Positions 41,900 to 50,884 are shown, counted from the stretch's first letter. The stretch: DNA of 64,000 bases from JAXGMV01 sp040772085 (GCA_040772085.1 JAXGYU010000001.1:310001-374000); one strand, 5' to 3'. Notes: generated by a model from the letters alone, not told the origin. Translations and numbers: made by a program.

Positions 41900-43179
41900 G
41901 AATGGCCGTTGGTCTTGTCGCCGCTGTTGGTGGAAATGATCTGCAGGTAGAGGTCATTCACGCGCGCACCGATGATCGACCAGTCATATCCCCTGGCATA
42001 TGTGACTGCGTTTTCGCTCAGCTCATTTTTGAGCTGGCAATCGCATAATAATTTTTTGAGTCCATCCGCCAGCGCCTGCGGATCATCTGTCGGGATGACG
42101 TAGCCTGTCACCTTGTCCTGTACCAGATATGCCAGCCCTCCGACCTGGGAGGCAATCACCGGCGTGCCGCATGCCATCGCCTCCAATGCAACCATGCCGA
42201 AGGATTCATAATGCGACGGCATGACGACTACATCGGCGGCGTTGTAGTAGTAGGGCAGAGTATCCTGGGATCGCTTGCCGAGGAATATGACGAAGTCGTT
42301 GATTTTATATTCCCTGGTCAACTGCTGAAGCCGTTTCATTTCAGAACTCAGGTCTTCACGCGTATCATCGGTGTTGCCGCCGATGATGATCAGGTAATGC
42401 GGACAGAATTTGAGGAAATCTGATTCGTGCAAAATCGACACGGCTTTAAGCAGATTCTCAATACCCTTCAAAGGCTCGATCCGTCCGACAAACAAAAAGG
42501 TATTGTCTGTAGGATCAATTTTGATCGCCTCTTTCGCTTCTTCCGGCGGGATGGGATAAAAGTGGGTCGTATCGACACCTGGTGGAATGATCACGATCGA
42601 TTGGGCGCTGGTTTTGTATAGAAATTCAAGCTGTGATTGCTCGGCTGGGGTGGCCGCGATGATCGCGTTGGCGGCTTTGAGTACCTTGCGCTCGCCCTCG
42701 ATTCGGTAGGCGCCCTCCAGTTCGTCTGTGGAACGGGCAATGCGATTCTTCATCAGACCAAGCGTGTGGAACATGTGGACAAAGGGGATATCCCACTCAT
42801 CTCGCAGCGCGATAGCCGCCAGGCCGGACATCCAGTAATGGCTGTGGATCAGGTCATAGTGCTCATTTTTTTCCTGTGCGAAGCGGATGATGCCCTCGGT
42901 GAAGTCAGGGATGTACTCGGTCAGCTCCTGCTTGGAGAGCGGCACCTCAGGTCCTGCCGGAATATGCACCACGCGATTGCCGTAGCCCAGGTCATGCAGC
43001 ACATGCGGGACGTGCTCATCCTGCGAACGGGTGAAAATATCGACATGCACGCCTAGCTTGCCGAGCTCCCGGGTCAGGTCACGGACGTAGACATTCATGC
43101 CGCCAGTGTCCTTGCCGCCGAGCGTCGCAAGCGGGCAGGTGTGATAGGAGAGCATCGCTATGCGGGGAGGGTTTGTCAT
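41893..43179 (-). CDS. GT4 glycosyltransferase, MshA/PimA-like
   Basis: 428 residues with the GT-B fold of family GT4. The N-terminal GGMNVYVRDLTRELGKLG and HSHYWMSGLAA are acceptor-side motifs, FVGRIEPLKGIENLL is the UDP-sugar site, and SFGMVALEAMACGTPVIAS carries the E-x7-E motif. It resembles MshA-type enzymes that glycosylate inositol phosphate. With the phospholipid genes at 35.9-37.5 kb it may make a glycosylated inositol lipid; that is inference. It shares 7 bp with dinB. Confidence 0.92.
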   Translation of the reverse strand: MTNPPRIAMLSYHTCPLATLGGKDTGGMNVYVRDLTRELGKLGVHVDIFTRSQDEHVPHVLHDLGYGNRVVHIPAGPEVPLSKQELTEYIPDFTEGIIRFAQEKNEHYDLIHSHYWMSGLAAIALRDEWDIPFVHMFHTLGLMKNRIARSTDELEGAYRIEGERKVLKAANAIIAATPAEQSQLEFLYKTSAQSIVIIPPGVDTTHFYPIPPEEAKEAIKIDPTDNTFLFVGRIEPLKGIENLLKAVSILHESDFLKFCPHYLIIIGGNTDDTREDLSSEMKRLQQLTREYKINDFVIFLGKRSQDTLPYYYNAADVVVMPSHYESFGMVALEAMACGTPVIASQVGGLAYLVQDKVTGYVIPTDDPQALADGLKKLLCDCQLKNELSENAVTYARGYDWSIIGARVNDLYLQIISTNSGDKTNGHSY

Positions 43180-43217
43180 GGTGCTTCTATGTTAGCACTG
43201 AAATGGATGTATGAAGT

Positions 43218-45269
43218 TTATTTTCGGAATAGAAAGATGCCGTTACTATAAGTCCGCTGTGAAAAAGCATGAAACGAGAACGATTTTAGATACCAGAACT
43301 TCGGATCAACAACGACCAGCAAATTATCCGGCGGATCTTGGAGTACAGCCCTTACTGAATCAAACTCTTGTCTGGTAAATAATTCATTCCATGCGCGGTC
43401 GGGCATGTATCTTGGGTGATTTAAATAGAGATATAACAAAGCATCATAACTTGAAAAAATGATAAGTCTATCTGAAGGCTTCAATTGCTCACGGATTGAT
43501 TCCAACTGATTGATCATCACCCGCGGTACGGACATACTCAATGTGTGCGTCCGGTCATTTACCAGTTCATAGTATCGACCGGAGTTCAGACTAATACTGA
43601 CAATTGAGGATGAAACAAAATAGTAGGTGACCAGAAAAAGGAGTGTTAACGAATGTTGTTTAAGGAAATTGAAAAGTGAATTTACATCAAACGATATATA
43701 AGCAATTTTCAGGTTCCTCCTGAGAAATTCGAAATATTCGCTAATCCATATGCCGACGATGAAAATAGCCGGCCAGCTTGGGTTGATAAGGTTTTGATCA
43801 TGACTCCTTGTCAAATAAGTGCTGAAGAGACCCAACCCGATAATTCCGAGTGAAAACGTCATTGTTTTTCTAAATCTAATATTCAGGTCAGTTGAGACAC
43901 CTTGTGAAGTATCAAAGACATCCACAATACATCGGAATATGGTTGCGATATAGATTGTTGCCACGACAACCCAGGGATGAAATACTGTCGGTATTGGAAG
44001 TGCAGAAAATCCAACAGAAGTAAAGAGCTTAAGGTACTGAAATATCTTAAAATAATCAGAGCTCGCCAATCTTCCTTGAGTGATTATCATAATCCCAAAC
44101 CAGAAAGCACTTATAGCAATAGCAATGAGGCCGATGAGCTGTGGTATTGGGGCAATAAACCTTACAGGAAAGGATTTGCCATTTGAGTTCAAGAGACTCT
44201 CATAATAAATCGCTGCTAATATTGTCAATGTCGAAACTATCCCGACTTCAAAATTCCAAAGAAGTGCAACCCCAGAAAATAGCCCAAGAGTAAGAGTGAA
44301 CAGCAGCTTGGTCCTAGTTTTATTGATATCGAGATATAGCATGATCATGATTAGAGAAAAAATTGGAAAGAGAAATCGGTGTGGCATGTATTGGAAATAC
44401 GGATCCTCAGTCACTTCTAACGGCACTCGTATCCTCGTCAACCAGAGGAATAACATGAAGCTGCAAAGTGCTAACCAGTGATTTTTTATTATTTTTTCAA
44501 CAAGGGCAAGCATCATAAGAAAGATAAGAAATCTCAAGATAGATACAATAATTGTGAACTTTAATGTTGAGAGTCCGATTATGGAAAAAATTAAATTGTA
44601 AAAGTACGCATAATACCCATATTGTGGAAACAGATCAATGAGCAAGACTTTACCAAGAAATACTTGAACAATGGAATCAAAGTAAGCTTCGAAATGGTGA
44701 TTTAATGCGGTATGTTCTATTAAATATTTATCACCAAATACAGTCTCAGCTGACAGGATCAGACAAATGAATAAGCCGATGATGTAATACGACTTTTTCC
44801 TAAGGTTATATGACTTTACATTGAGATCTAGGTGCAACATTATTGCGAATGTTGGAAAAACAAATAGAGAGGTTAGAAACGATCTGTATATGTAACTGGA
44901 AGCACTAAAATATGATTGAGTATAGGAGCTAAATATTCTCTCAATCAACAGAATTCCTAATACTACTGTGGCAAAAATTGTGAGTTCACCATGTTTGGTG
45001 AAAAAATCAGGCCACTTATTAACGACTTTTGATGCTATGAACCATGAAAGCCAACAGAATGGGATGAGGAAAATGAGGCTGATTTGGAATGCCAGTTGTT
45101 CCTTGGGTTCTGGATTGAATCCATCTAAACTCTCATAAGTGTGTCTCAACGATGCTAGGGCTGCATTTGTACTTGGAAACTTCGTTGCGATAAAAACTAT
45201 CGCCACCAGTAGTGTGAGAAGCAAGAGCAAAATGAAAAAACCAACGAAAAAGGAATACTTTCTTGGCAT
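43218..45269 (-). CDS. Large multi-pass membrane protein, probable GT-C-like, AT-rich
   Basis: About 683 residues with roughly 12-14 hydrophobic segments across the first 580 and a hydrophilic C-terminal domain of about 100 residues (ending NGIFLFRK). This layout matches GT-C membrane glycosyltransferases, but no catalytic motif is convincing, so the assignment is weak. The gene is visibly more AT-rich than all its neighbours. It starts 72 bp from the divergent tRNA-Thr gene, with GGGGGA before ATG 45269. These are signs of horizontal acquisition at a tRNA site. No integrase or att repeat was seen. Confidence 0.65.
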   Translation of the reverse strand: MPRKYSFFVGFFILLLLLTLLVAIVFIATKFPSTNAALASLRHTYESLDGFNPEPKEQLAFQISLIFLIPFCWLSWFIASKVVNKWPDFFTKHGELTIFATVVLGILLIERIFSSYTQSYFSASSYIYRSFLTSLFVFPTFAIMLHLDLNVKSYNLRKKSYYIIGLFICLILSAETVFGDKYLIEHTALNHHFEAYFDSIVQVFLGKVLLIDLFPQYGYYAYFYNLIFSIIGLSTLKFTIIVSILRFLIFLMMLALVEKIIKNHWLALCSFMLFLWLTRIRVPLEVTEDPYFQYMPHRFLFPIFSLIMIMLYLDINKTRTKLLFTLTLGLFSGVALLWNFEVGIVSTLTILAAIYYESLLNSNGKSFPVRFIAPIPQLIGLIAIAISAFWFGIMIITQGRLASSDYFKIFQYLKLFTSVGFSALPIPTVFHPWVVVATIYIATIFRCIVDVFDTSQGVSTDLNIRFRKTMTFSLGIIGLGLFSTYLTRSHDQNLINPSWPAIFIVGIWISEYFEFLRRNLKIAYISFDVNSLFNFLKQHSLTLLFLVTYYFVSSSIVSISLNSGRYYELVNDRTHTLSMSVPRVMINQLESIREQLKPSDRLIIFSSYDALLYLYLNHPRYMPDRAWNELFTRQEFDSVRAVLQDPPDNLLVVVDPKFWYLKSFSFHAFSQRTYSNGIFLFRK

Positions 45270-45340
45270 CAATATCCCCCAAAAAAAAATAAATAGTTGT
45301 CAATGGATTATATCAGTCACTGGTATAATACCAAATCGTT

Positions 45341-45413
45341 GCCACCATAGCTCAGTTGGTAGAGCAGACGATTCGTAATCGTCCGGTCAAGGGTTCGACT
45401 CCCTTTGGTGGCT
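45341..45413 (+). tRNA. tRNA-Thr(CGT)
   Basis: A 73-nt cloverleaf: acceptor GCCACCA/TGGTGGC, anticodon loop TTCGTAA with CGT, T loop TTCGACT. TATAAT lies at 45324-45329 and a T run follows the gene as a terminator. CCA is not encoded. Confidence 0.95.
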
Positions 45414-45531
45414 TTTTTGATTCTTACTATTCCTCCGATTAATGGTAATTTAATCACCAGTGTTGCGTTATAATATTAACGAAATTTAATGCTGTGCAAA
45501 AACTCCCGCAGTTTGAAATCGAAGGAGGATG

Positions 45532-46938
45532 ATGAATAAAAAAACAGCAATCATTGTTGCAATGTTCCTTGTACTGCTGGCAGCGAGTTGTGCGCCACGG
45601 CCGGCCGCCCCATTGCCAACAGTGACCAACCCAACTAAAGTTGTTCCGGACCCGACCAAAGCCCCCGTCGCGGCAACAACGGAAGCGCCCGCAAGTGAGG
45701 CTGCGACCGAAGCGCCGGCAGAGGCTGCTGCGGTAGATCCCTGTATCAGCTGTCATACCAACAAGGAAGTCCTGGTCGCTCTGGCTGTTGAACCTGAGGA
45801 GACCGAAGGCGAATCCGAAGGCGTTGGTTGAGGTGGCTCTGTGGCTCCGTTGGAGCCTTGGGAAAAAGTTTTTGTTTCTGAAGAGTTTCTCACCAGCGTT
45901 CATGGAACGGCTAGTTGTACCTCCTGCCATGGCGGCAACGCAGTGGCGGATATGGAGCAGGCACACGAAGGCTTAATTGCTGATCCTGCTGTCGATGGCA
46001 AGGAAGCCTGTGGTTCCTGCCATGCCGAAGAAGTCGAAAAATATGGTACTTCACTTCACGCGACCCAATCAGGCTATTGGGAAACCTTTAATGTCCGATC
46101 CAAGATGCCTGATAACGAAGAAGCGTTGACTGAGATGTTCAATAACCATTGCGGTACCTGCCATACATCCTGCGGCGAGTGCCACATCTCACAACCGAAT
46201 AATGTGGGCGGTGGTTTGCTGAATGGTCATGTCTTCGAGAAGACACCGCCCATGACCCGCACCTGCACCGCGTGTCATGGCAGCCGTGTCGGCAATGAAT
46301 ACATGGGTAAGAATGAAGACCTTGTCGGTGATGTCCATTTCAGACAAGGCCGCATGAAATGCACTGACTGCCATACCGGCGAGAGCCTGCATGACTCCAA
46401 TGGTCAGGTGCGCCGTTATGACGGAGAGCAGGGACCTGCCTGCGAAAGCTGCCACGCTGAAGTCGGTGCTGAAGGGGATGAGAACAGCCATCACACGATC
46501 CATAAGGATAAGCTCTCATGTCAGGTGTGCCACTCAATCGCCTATAGCAACTGTGATAGCTGTCATGTGTCCATCAGTGATAAGACGGGCAACCCGATGT
46601 TCAAAACAGCCGGCACTTACTTCACCTTCATGATCGGAAAGAACCCACTCAAGAGTGAAGCCAGACCTTATGACTACGTTCCGGTCCGCCATATACCGAT
46701 CGATCCGGAGAACTACGCGTTCTATGGTGAAAACCTGCTGCCGAACTTCAATGCCTGGCCGACCTGGATGTACGCGACGCCGCATAACATCCAGTTGAAG
46801 ACGCCGCAAACCGAAGCCTGTGCGAATTGTCACGGCAATCCGGAGCTTTTCCTGACCGCAGATAAGGTAAAACCGGAGGAGCTTGAAGCGAACAAGCCTG
46901 TGATTGTAGAAGAGATTCCCAAGAAATTGGGAAATTAA
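45532..46938 (+). CDS. Undecaheme c-type cytochrome lipoprotein with in-frame UGA (candidate selenoprotein)
   Basis: 468 residues if UGA at 45829-45831 (residue 100) is decoded. Before it: a signal peptide with lipobox LAASC, a Thr/Pro/Ala linker and one CISCH motif. After it, in the same frame: ten more CXXCH motifs (CTSCH, CGSCH, CGTCH, CGECH, CTACH, CTDCH, CESCH, CQVCH, CDSCH, CANCH). The downstream part alone would have no signal peptide and no Shine-Dalgarno sequence, so it could not be exported for haem attachment. The sequence around the UGA codes for GVG-x-GGSVAP. A 6-bp hairpin at 45843-45857 fits SECIS spacing. AGGAGG lies just before ATG 45532. A rhodanese lipoprotein follows. Alternatives are a true nonsense mutation or a sequencing error. 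Confidence 0.75.
45843..45857 (+). promoter_or_regulatory. SECIS-like hairpin after in-frame UGA
   Basis: GGCTCC-GTT-GGAGCC, a 6-bp stem with a 3-nt apical loop starting with G. The loop begins 17 nt after the UGA. Bacterial SECIS elements have an apical loop about 16-37 nt from the UGA with a G in its first positions. Confidence 0.5.
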
Positions 46939-46948
46939 GCGAATCCAT

Positions 46949-46979
46949 CGTTCGGGGAGGTTATAATACTCCCCGAACG
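46949..46979 (+). terminator. Hairpin between cytochrome and rhodanese genes
   Basis: An 11-bp perfect stem CGTTCGGGGAG / CTCCCCGAACG with a 9-nt loop. The loop holds a perfect TATAAT (46962-46967). It lacks a strong U tract, so it may be a partial terminator, an RNA-processing signal or part of a promoter. Confidence 0.5.
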
Positions 46980-47013
46980 TGTTTAAAAAATATAGACAAA
47001 GGTGGTAAAAAAG

Positions 47014-48771
47014 ATGAGATTCTATTCCAAAGTCGTTCCATTCTTAATTGTATTTAGCATGCTATTGGCGGCTTGCGCGCCGGCAGTCGCCACCCAGGCT
47101 CCTGCTGTGGCGACCGAAGCACCTGTCGCGACCGAGGTGAAAACTGAGGCACCCGCAGCCCCCGCAACAGAAGCTGCAACTGAAGCACCTGCCGAGGTTG
47201 ATTACCTGGCGGTCTTCAAAGATGTAAATTCCAAGCTCGGTAAAGATGCCGGGTATGGCGTAATCTCCGCCCAGGACCTCAACAACGCCCTGGTTGAGAA
47301 GCCGCCATTCCTCGTGGATGTTCGTGAACCCTCTGAGCTCGAAAAAAATGGCTACATTGATGGCGCGATCAATATCCCCGTCCGTGATCTTCTGGAAAAT
47401 CTGGATAAGCTGCCTGGTCTGGACGAGCCGATCGTGATCTACTGTGCCTCTGGTCATCGCGGCACCATTGCCCTGTCAGTTCTGACCGCGCTGGGTTATA
47501 CCAATGTCAAGAACCTGGCTGGCGGAACTGGCGCCTGGGCGAAAGCAGAGTTTCCGCTCGAAGCTGGTGTTCCTGCAGCCGCAGAAGCGATCAGCACCCC
47601 CATCGTCGCTGATGCTGCCTTGTTCGAAGGCCTAAATGATTTCATGAAGAATTTGCCAGAAGGTTTCTACAATACCAATGCCGCTGGCTTCAATGAAAAA
47701 CTGATCGAAAACGCCGACATGAAAATTCTCGACCTTCGCTCCGCGGCTGAAGTTGAGAAAAACGGCTACATCGAAGGTTCAGAGAACATCCCTTACGAAG
47801 AGATTCTGGACAAACTTCCCGAAGACAAGACTGCGCCGCTCGCTATCTATTGCGGTTCCGGTCAGCGTTCTGGCATGACCCTGCCTGCCCTCAAGCTGCT
47901 CGGTTATGAGAACGTCATCAACCTTGGCGGCGGTCTGAATGCCTGGAAGGCAGCCGAATTGCCTGTTGCTGGTGCTGTTGAAGCCAAACCGCTTGACCTG
48001 CTGGCTGTCTTCAAGGATGTCAATCAGAAACTGGGCAAAGATAATGGTTATGGTGTAATCTCCGCGCAGGACCTCAACAATGCCCTGGTTGAAAAACCTC
48101 CGTTCCTCGTGGACGTGCGTGAAGCCGCTGAGATCGAGAAGAATGGTTACATCGATGGCGCCATTCATATCCCCGTTCGTGATCTGCTGGATAATCTTGA
48201 CAAGCTGCCCGGCCTGGACGAGCCAATCGTGATCTACTGCGCTTCCGGTCATCGCGGCACGATTGCACTTTCAGTGCTGACCGCGCTGGGTTATACCAAT
48301 GTCAAAAACCTTGCCGGCGGAACTGGCGCCTGGGCGAAAGCCGAACTGCCCCTTGAAAAAGGCACACTGGGTGCGCCGGAAGCCATCAGCAAACCCATCG
48401 TGGCTGATCAGGTGCTGTTCACAACCCTCAACGATTTCATGAAGAATCTGCCTGATGGTTTTTATAACGCCAACGCTGCGGGCTTCAACGAACTCCTGAT
48501 CGCCAATCCTGACATCAAGATCCTTGATCTGCGTTCCGCTGCTGAAGTTGAGAAGAACGGCAAGATCGAAGGCTCCGAGAATATTCCTTACGAAGAAATT
48601 CTGGACAAACTCCCCGAAGATAAAGACGCGCCGCTTGCTATCTATTGCGGTTCCGGTCAGCGTTCCGGCATGACCCTGCCGGCGCTGGTGCTGTTGGGTT
48701 ACACCAAGGTAACCAACCTAGGTGGTGGTCTCAACGCCTGGGTTGCCGCAGAGATGCCGGTCGCCAAGTAG
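47014..48771 (+). CDS. Exported lipoprotein with four rhodanese domains
   Basis: About 585 residues. Lipobox LLAAC is followed by a Pro/Ala/Thr linker like that of the upstream cytochrome. Four rhodanese domains then alternate: types A, B, A, B. Type A has the active-site loop YCASGHRGT, type B has YCGSGQRSGM, all with the catalytic Cys intact. The A-B pair is duplicated with a period of 265 residues (795 bp). It could transfer sulphur or selenium outside the membrane, alongside the cytochrome; this is inferred from position only. A GTG four codons upstream is in frame; AAAGGTGG favours ATG 47014. Confidence 0.9.
   Translation: MRFYSKVVPFLIVFSMLLAACAPAVATQAPAVATEAPVATEVKTEAPAAPATEAATEAPAEVDYLAVFKDVNSKLGKDAGYGVISAQDLNNALVEKPPFLVDVREPSELEKNGYIDGAINIPVRDLLENLDKLPGLDEPIVIYCASGHRGTIALSVLTALGYTNVKNLAGGTGAWAKAEFPLEAGVPAAAEAISTPIVADAALFEGLNDFMKNLPEGFYNTNAAGFNEKLIENADMKILDLRSAAEVEKNGYIEGSENIPYEEILDKLPEDKTAPLAIYCGSGQRSGMTLPALKLLGYENVINLGGGLNAWKAAELPVAGAVEAKPLDLLAVFKDVNQKLGKDNGYGVISAQDLNNALVEKPPFLVDVREAAEIEKNGYIDGAIHIPVRDLLDNLDKLPGLDEPIVIYCASGHRGTIALSVLTALGYTNVKNLAGGTGAWAKAELPLEKGTLGAPEAISKPIVADQVLFTTLNDFMKNLPDGFYNANAAGFNELLIANPDIKILDLRSAAEVEKNGKIEGSENIPYEEILDKLPEDKDAPLAIYCGSGQRSGMTLPALVLLGYTKVTNLGGGLNAWVAAEMPVAK
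47206..48768 (+). repeat. Internal direct duplication of the two-rhodanese unit
   Basis: 47206-48000 and 48001-48768 align over their whole length with a period of 795 bp. LAVFKDVN begins each unit, and several stretches are near-identical at DNA level (for example around 47410 and 48205). Confidence 0.9.
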
Positions 48772-48795
48772 TCTTCAAACGATAACAGCTCTGAA

Positions 48796-48821
48796 AAAAC
48801 CAGCGCGGTAGCGCTGGTTTT
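48796..48821. terminator. Bidirectional intrinsic terminator
   Basis: An 11-bp perfect stem AAAACCAGCGC / GCGCTGGTTTT with a 4-nt loop between the convergent rhodanese and acyltransferase genes. Confidence 0.85.
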
Positions 48822-48823
48822 AT

Positions 48824-49735
48824 TTATGCGGGCTTGGTCATAGTTTGCCGGATCAACGCTTTCATATGTTGCCTGACGACATGATTCAATTTACGATGAT
48901 CCAGAGTCGGTGAGAGGGAAACAGGAAGCAGTGGTTGCCCTGAATATACATTGATCTTCATCTTGACATGGTCGAAGCGGCTGCTAAGAAAGGGCAATGC
49001 CATTTGCTGGATCATGCTGATCTGCAGTTTCTGCTTGGTCGTCTTGCCCAAGCCCGTTATGAAATTCTTCCAGATCGCGGGTGAGAGCGCGTTGCTGATC
49101 ACCATGGGCTGGAGGATTGTTTCAGGTACTTTCTTCAGGAACAAACCGACGGAGTCGGACCAGGCTGCAATTGAGGCTATCGATTCGGGCAATGCCATGG
49201 CGGGGTCCATCTCGAGGATGCCGCGTGGGAAGAGCAGAACTGCTTCACCTTTTTGGAGCAGCGCAATGATCTGCCGGGTGACGCCCATGCGATTTAAGGC
49301 GTTTCTGTCGAGCGGAAGGAGCAACTTCTGGAATTGCGGAAGATGATCGAGCAGTGGTCTGGCGCCAGCGACAATATGGATATCCTGACGCCCGAGGCAG
49401 GCGATGGCGGCCAAAAAATCAACCGCGCCGGCATGGTTGGCAACAGCCAGGAGCGGCCCTTGGCGTGGAATTTCCGCTGTCGCTGTGTGATCAACGCCGA
49501 GTGAAAAGAGGCTGAGCGCGTAGGTGAGCGCGCCATTGAAATCACCCGCAGCCAGCAATTGGTCGACCCTGATCAGGTGCCGGCAGAATTTAAGCGCGGG
49601 TTGCGCGATCGCGATCTTGATGGCTTTCGCGGTTATCCCATGGTGCCTGATGTTCAGGCTATTGTAGATATCCAGCAGCAGTTTCTGGCGCATGACTTCA
49701 ACCAGCGCTGTATTGTCATCAGGATGCTTCTCCAT
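48824..49735 (-). CDS. 1-acylglycerol-3-phosphate acyltransferase-like (PlsC family)
   Basis: 303 residues. The catalytic NHxxxxD motif reads NHAGAVDF, with block II (PLDRNALNRMG) and block III-like LFPRGILEMD, characteristic of PlsC-type acyltransferases. An N-terminal extension of about 85 residues is not recognised. It transfers acyl chains to lysophosphatidate or a related lipid at the membrane. A TAAAAT box ends 7 nt before the ATG, suggesting a leaderless transcript. Confidence 0.82.
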   Translation of the reverse strand: MEKHPDDNTALVEVMRQKLLLDIYNSLNIRHHGITAKAIKIAIAQPALKFCRHLIRVDQLLAAGDFNGALTYALSLFSLGVDHTATAEIPRQGPLLAVANHAGAVDFLAAIACLGRQDIHIVAGARPLLDHLPQFQKLLLPLDRNALNRMGVTRQIIALLQKGEAVLLFPRGILEMDPAMALPESIASIAAWSDSVGLFLKKVPETILQPMVISNALSPAIWKNFITGLGKTTKQKLQISMIQQMALPFLSSRFDHVKMKINVYSGQPLLPVSLSPTLDHRKLNHVVRQHMKALIRQTMTKPA

Positions 49736-49742
49736 GCCGATA

Positions 49743-49748
49743 ATTTTA
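49743..49748 (-). promoter_or_regulatory. -10 box of the acyltransferase gene, leaderless layout
   Basis: On the minus strand TAAAAT, 7 nt before the ATG at 49735. A TTGAGC with an 18-bp spacer is upstream. Confidence 0.45.
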
Positions 49749-49866
49749 CCTTGCCGGCCAGTTGCTGCTCAAGTGTCAGCACGAAAAACCCCGGTAGTTG
49801 TCTTCGAAGGTGTTGGTTCAAATGGTTGACTGAATGCATGGCTGATGATAAAATGCAACCTTGTTC

Positions 49867-49938
49867 GGGCGCGTAGCTCAACGGTAGAGCAGTGGCCTTT
49901 TAAGCCATTGGTTCTGGGTTCGAATCCCAGCGCGCTCA
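49867..49938 (+). tRNA. tRNA-Lys(TTT)
   Basis: A 72-nt cloverleaf: acceptor GGGCGCG/CGCGCTC with one G-U pair, anticodon loop CTTTTAA with TTT, T loop TTCGAAT. CCA is not encoded. A terminator follows at 49941. Confidence 0.95.
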
Positions 49939-49940
49939 TC

Positions 49941-49977
49941 AGTGACCTGTGATTACCGCAGGTCACTTGCTTTTTTT
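49941..49977 (+). terminator. tRNA-Lys terminator
   Basis: A nine-bp stem AGTGACCTG / CAGGTCACT with a 9-nt loop, then seven T residues (49971-49977). Confidence 0.85.
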
Positions 49978-50023
49978 ACAGGCGTATAATTGATTTGAAA
50001 CTGACTTCCAGAAGGCACGAACC

Positions 50024-50869
50024 ATGATCAAAATAATTACTGACAGCACCTGTGACGTTCCTCAAAATTTGATTGCGCGTTACAACATCTCGGTCCTTCC
50101 GCACCATATCATCTGGGGCGACGACCAATATCTCGACCGGGTCGAGATGCAGCCCGAAGCGTTTTACACCCGGCTCGCGGCCGACCCAGTCTATCCAAGC
50201 AGTGCGCACGCCACGGAAGTTGAGTATCTAAAGGCTTACATGAATGCCGAAAAAGAAGGCGCCGAAGAGATTCTCGTCTTGTGCATCAGTGAGAAAATGA
50301 GCGGCGCCATTGGCGCCGCCAAGGCTGCCGCGACCTACGCATCTGTACCTGTCCACATCATAGACGGCAAGGGGCCGACCATGTCATTGGGCTGGCAGGT
50401 GCTCAAGGCGGCCAGGATGCTTGAAGACCAGGCCAGTGTTGAGACAATAACGCATGAGCTGGCTCAGATGCGTAACAAACTCGTCCAATATGTGCTGATG
50501 GATTCACTTGAATACCTGCAGAAGGGCGGCAGGATCGGCAACGCGACGCGCATGCTCGGAACATTCCTGGATATCAAACCCCTGGTTTACATTGATCATC
50601 ACAAAGGTATCGTTGAACCAGGAGGTGTTTCCCGGGTTTTTTCGCGTGCTGTCAATACACTGTACGAAAAGTTTTTGAACGCGCTGCCCAGCCATCAGAA
50701 TTTGCGGATTGCCGTCATGCACGGCAATTCCGAAGCGCACGCGCGCCAATTAGCGGATCGGGTTGAGAAGGAACTCCATCCGGTCGAGTTGATCATCCAA
50801 ATAACAGGACCGGTGCTTGGCATCAACACCGGACCTGGAGCGCTTGCACTATGCGGTTATCCTGACTAA
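50024..50869 (+). CDS. DegV-family fatty acid-binding protein
   Basis: 281 residues. The DegV fold shows an N-terminal IITDSTCDVP and a C-terminal lipid-tunnel region with GPVLGINTGPGALAL. Family members (FakB) present fatty acids to the kinase FakA for phosphorylation; no fakA-like gene is in the window. The sequence of the head-group loop (DSLEYLQKGGRIG) is typical. AGAAGG lies before the ATG. The fatty acid preference is unknown. Confidence 0.9.
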   Translation: MIKIITDSTCDVPQNLIARYNISVLPHHIIWGDDQYLDRVEMQPEAFYTRLAADPVYPSSAHATEVEYLKAYMNAEKEGAEEILVLCISEKMSGAIGAAKAAATYASVPVHIIDGKGPTMSLGWQVLKAARMLEDQASVETITHELAQMRNKLVQYVLMDSLEYLQKGGRIGNATRMLGTFLDIKPLVYIDHHKGIVEPGGVSRVFSRAVNTLYEKFLNALPSHQNLRIAVMHGNSEAHARQLADRVEKELHPVELIIQITGPVLGINTGPGALALCGYPD

Positions 50870-50884
50870 CGTTCAGCGAATAAA

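Noticed and set aside
45829..45831. Frameshift as the reason for the split cytochrome
   Set aside because: Both parts are in the same frame, so the only interruption is the UGA codon itself.
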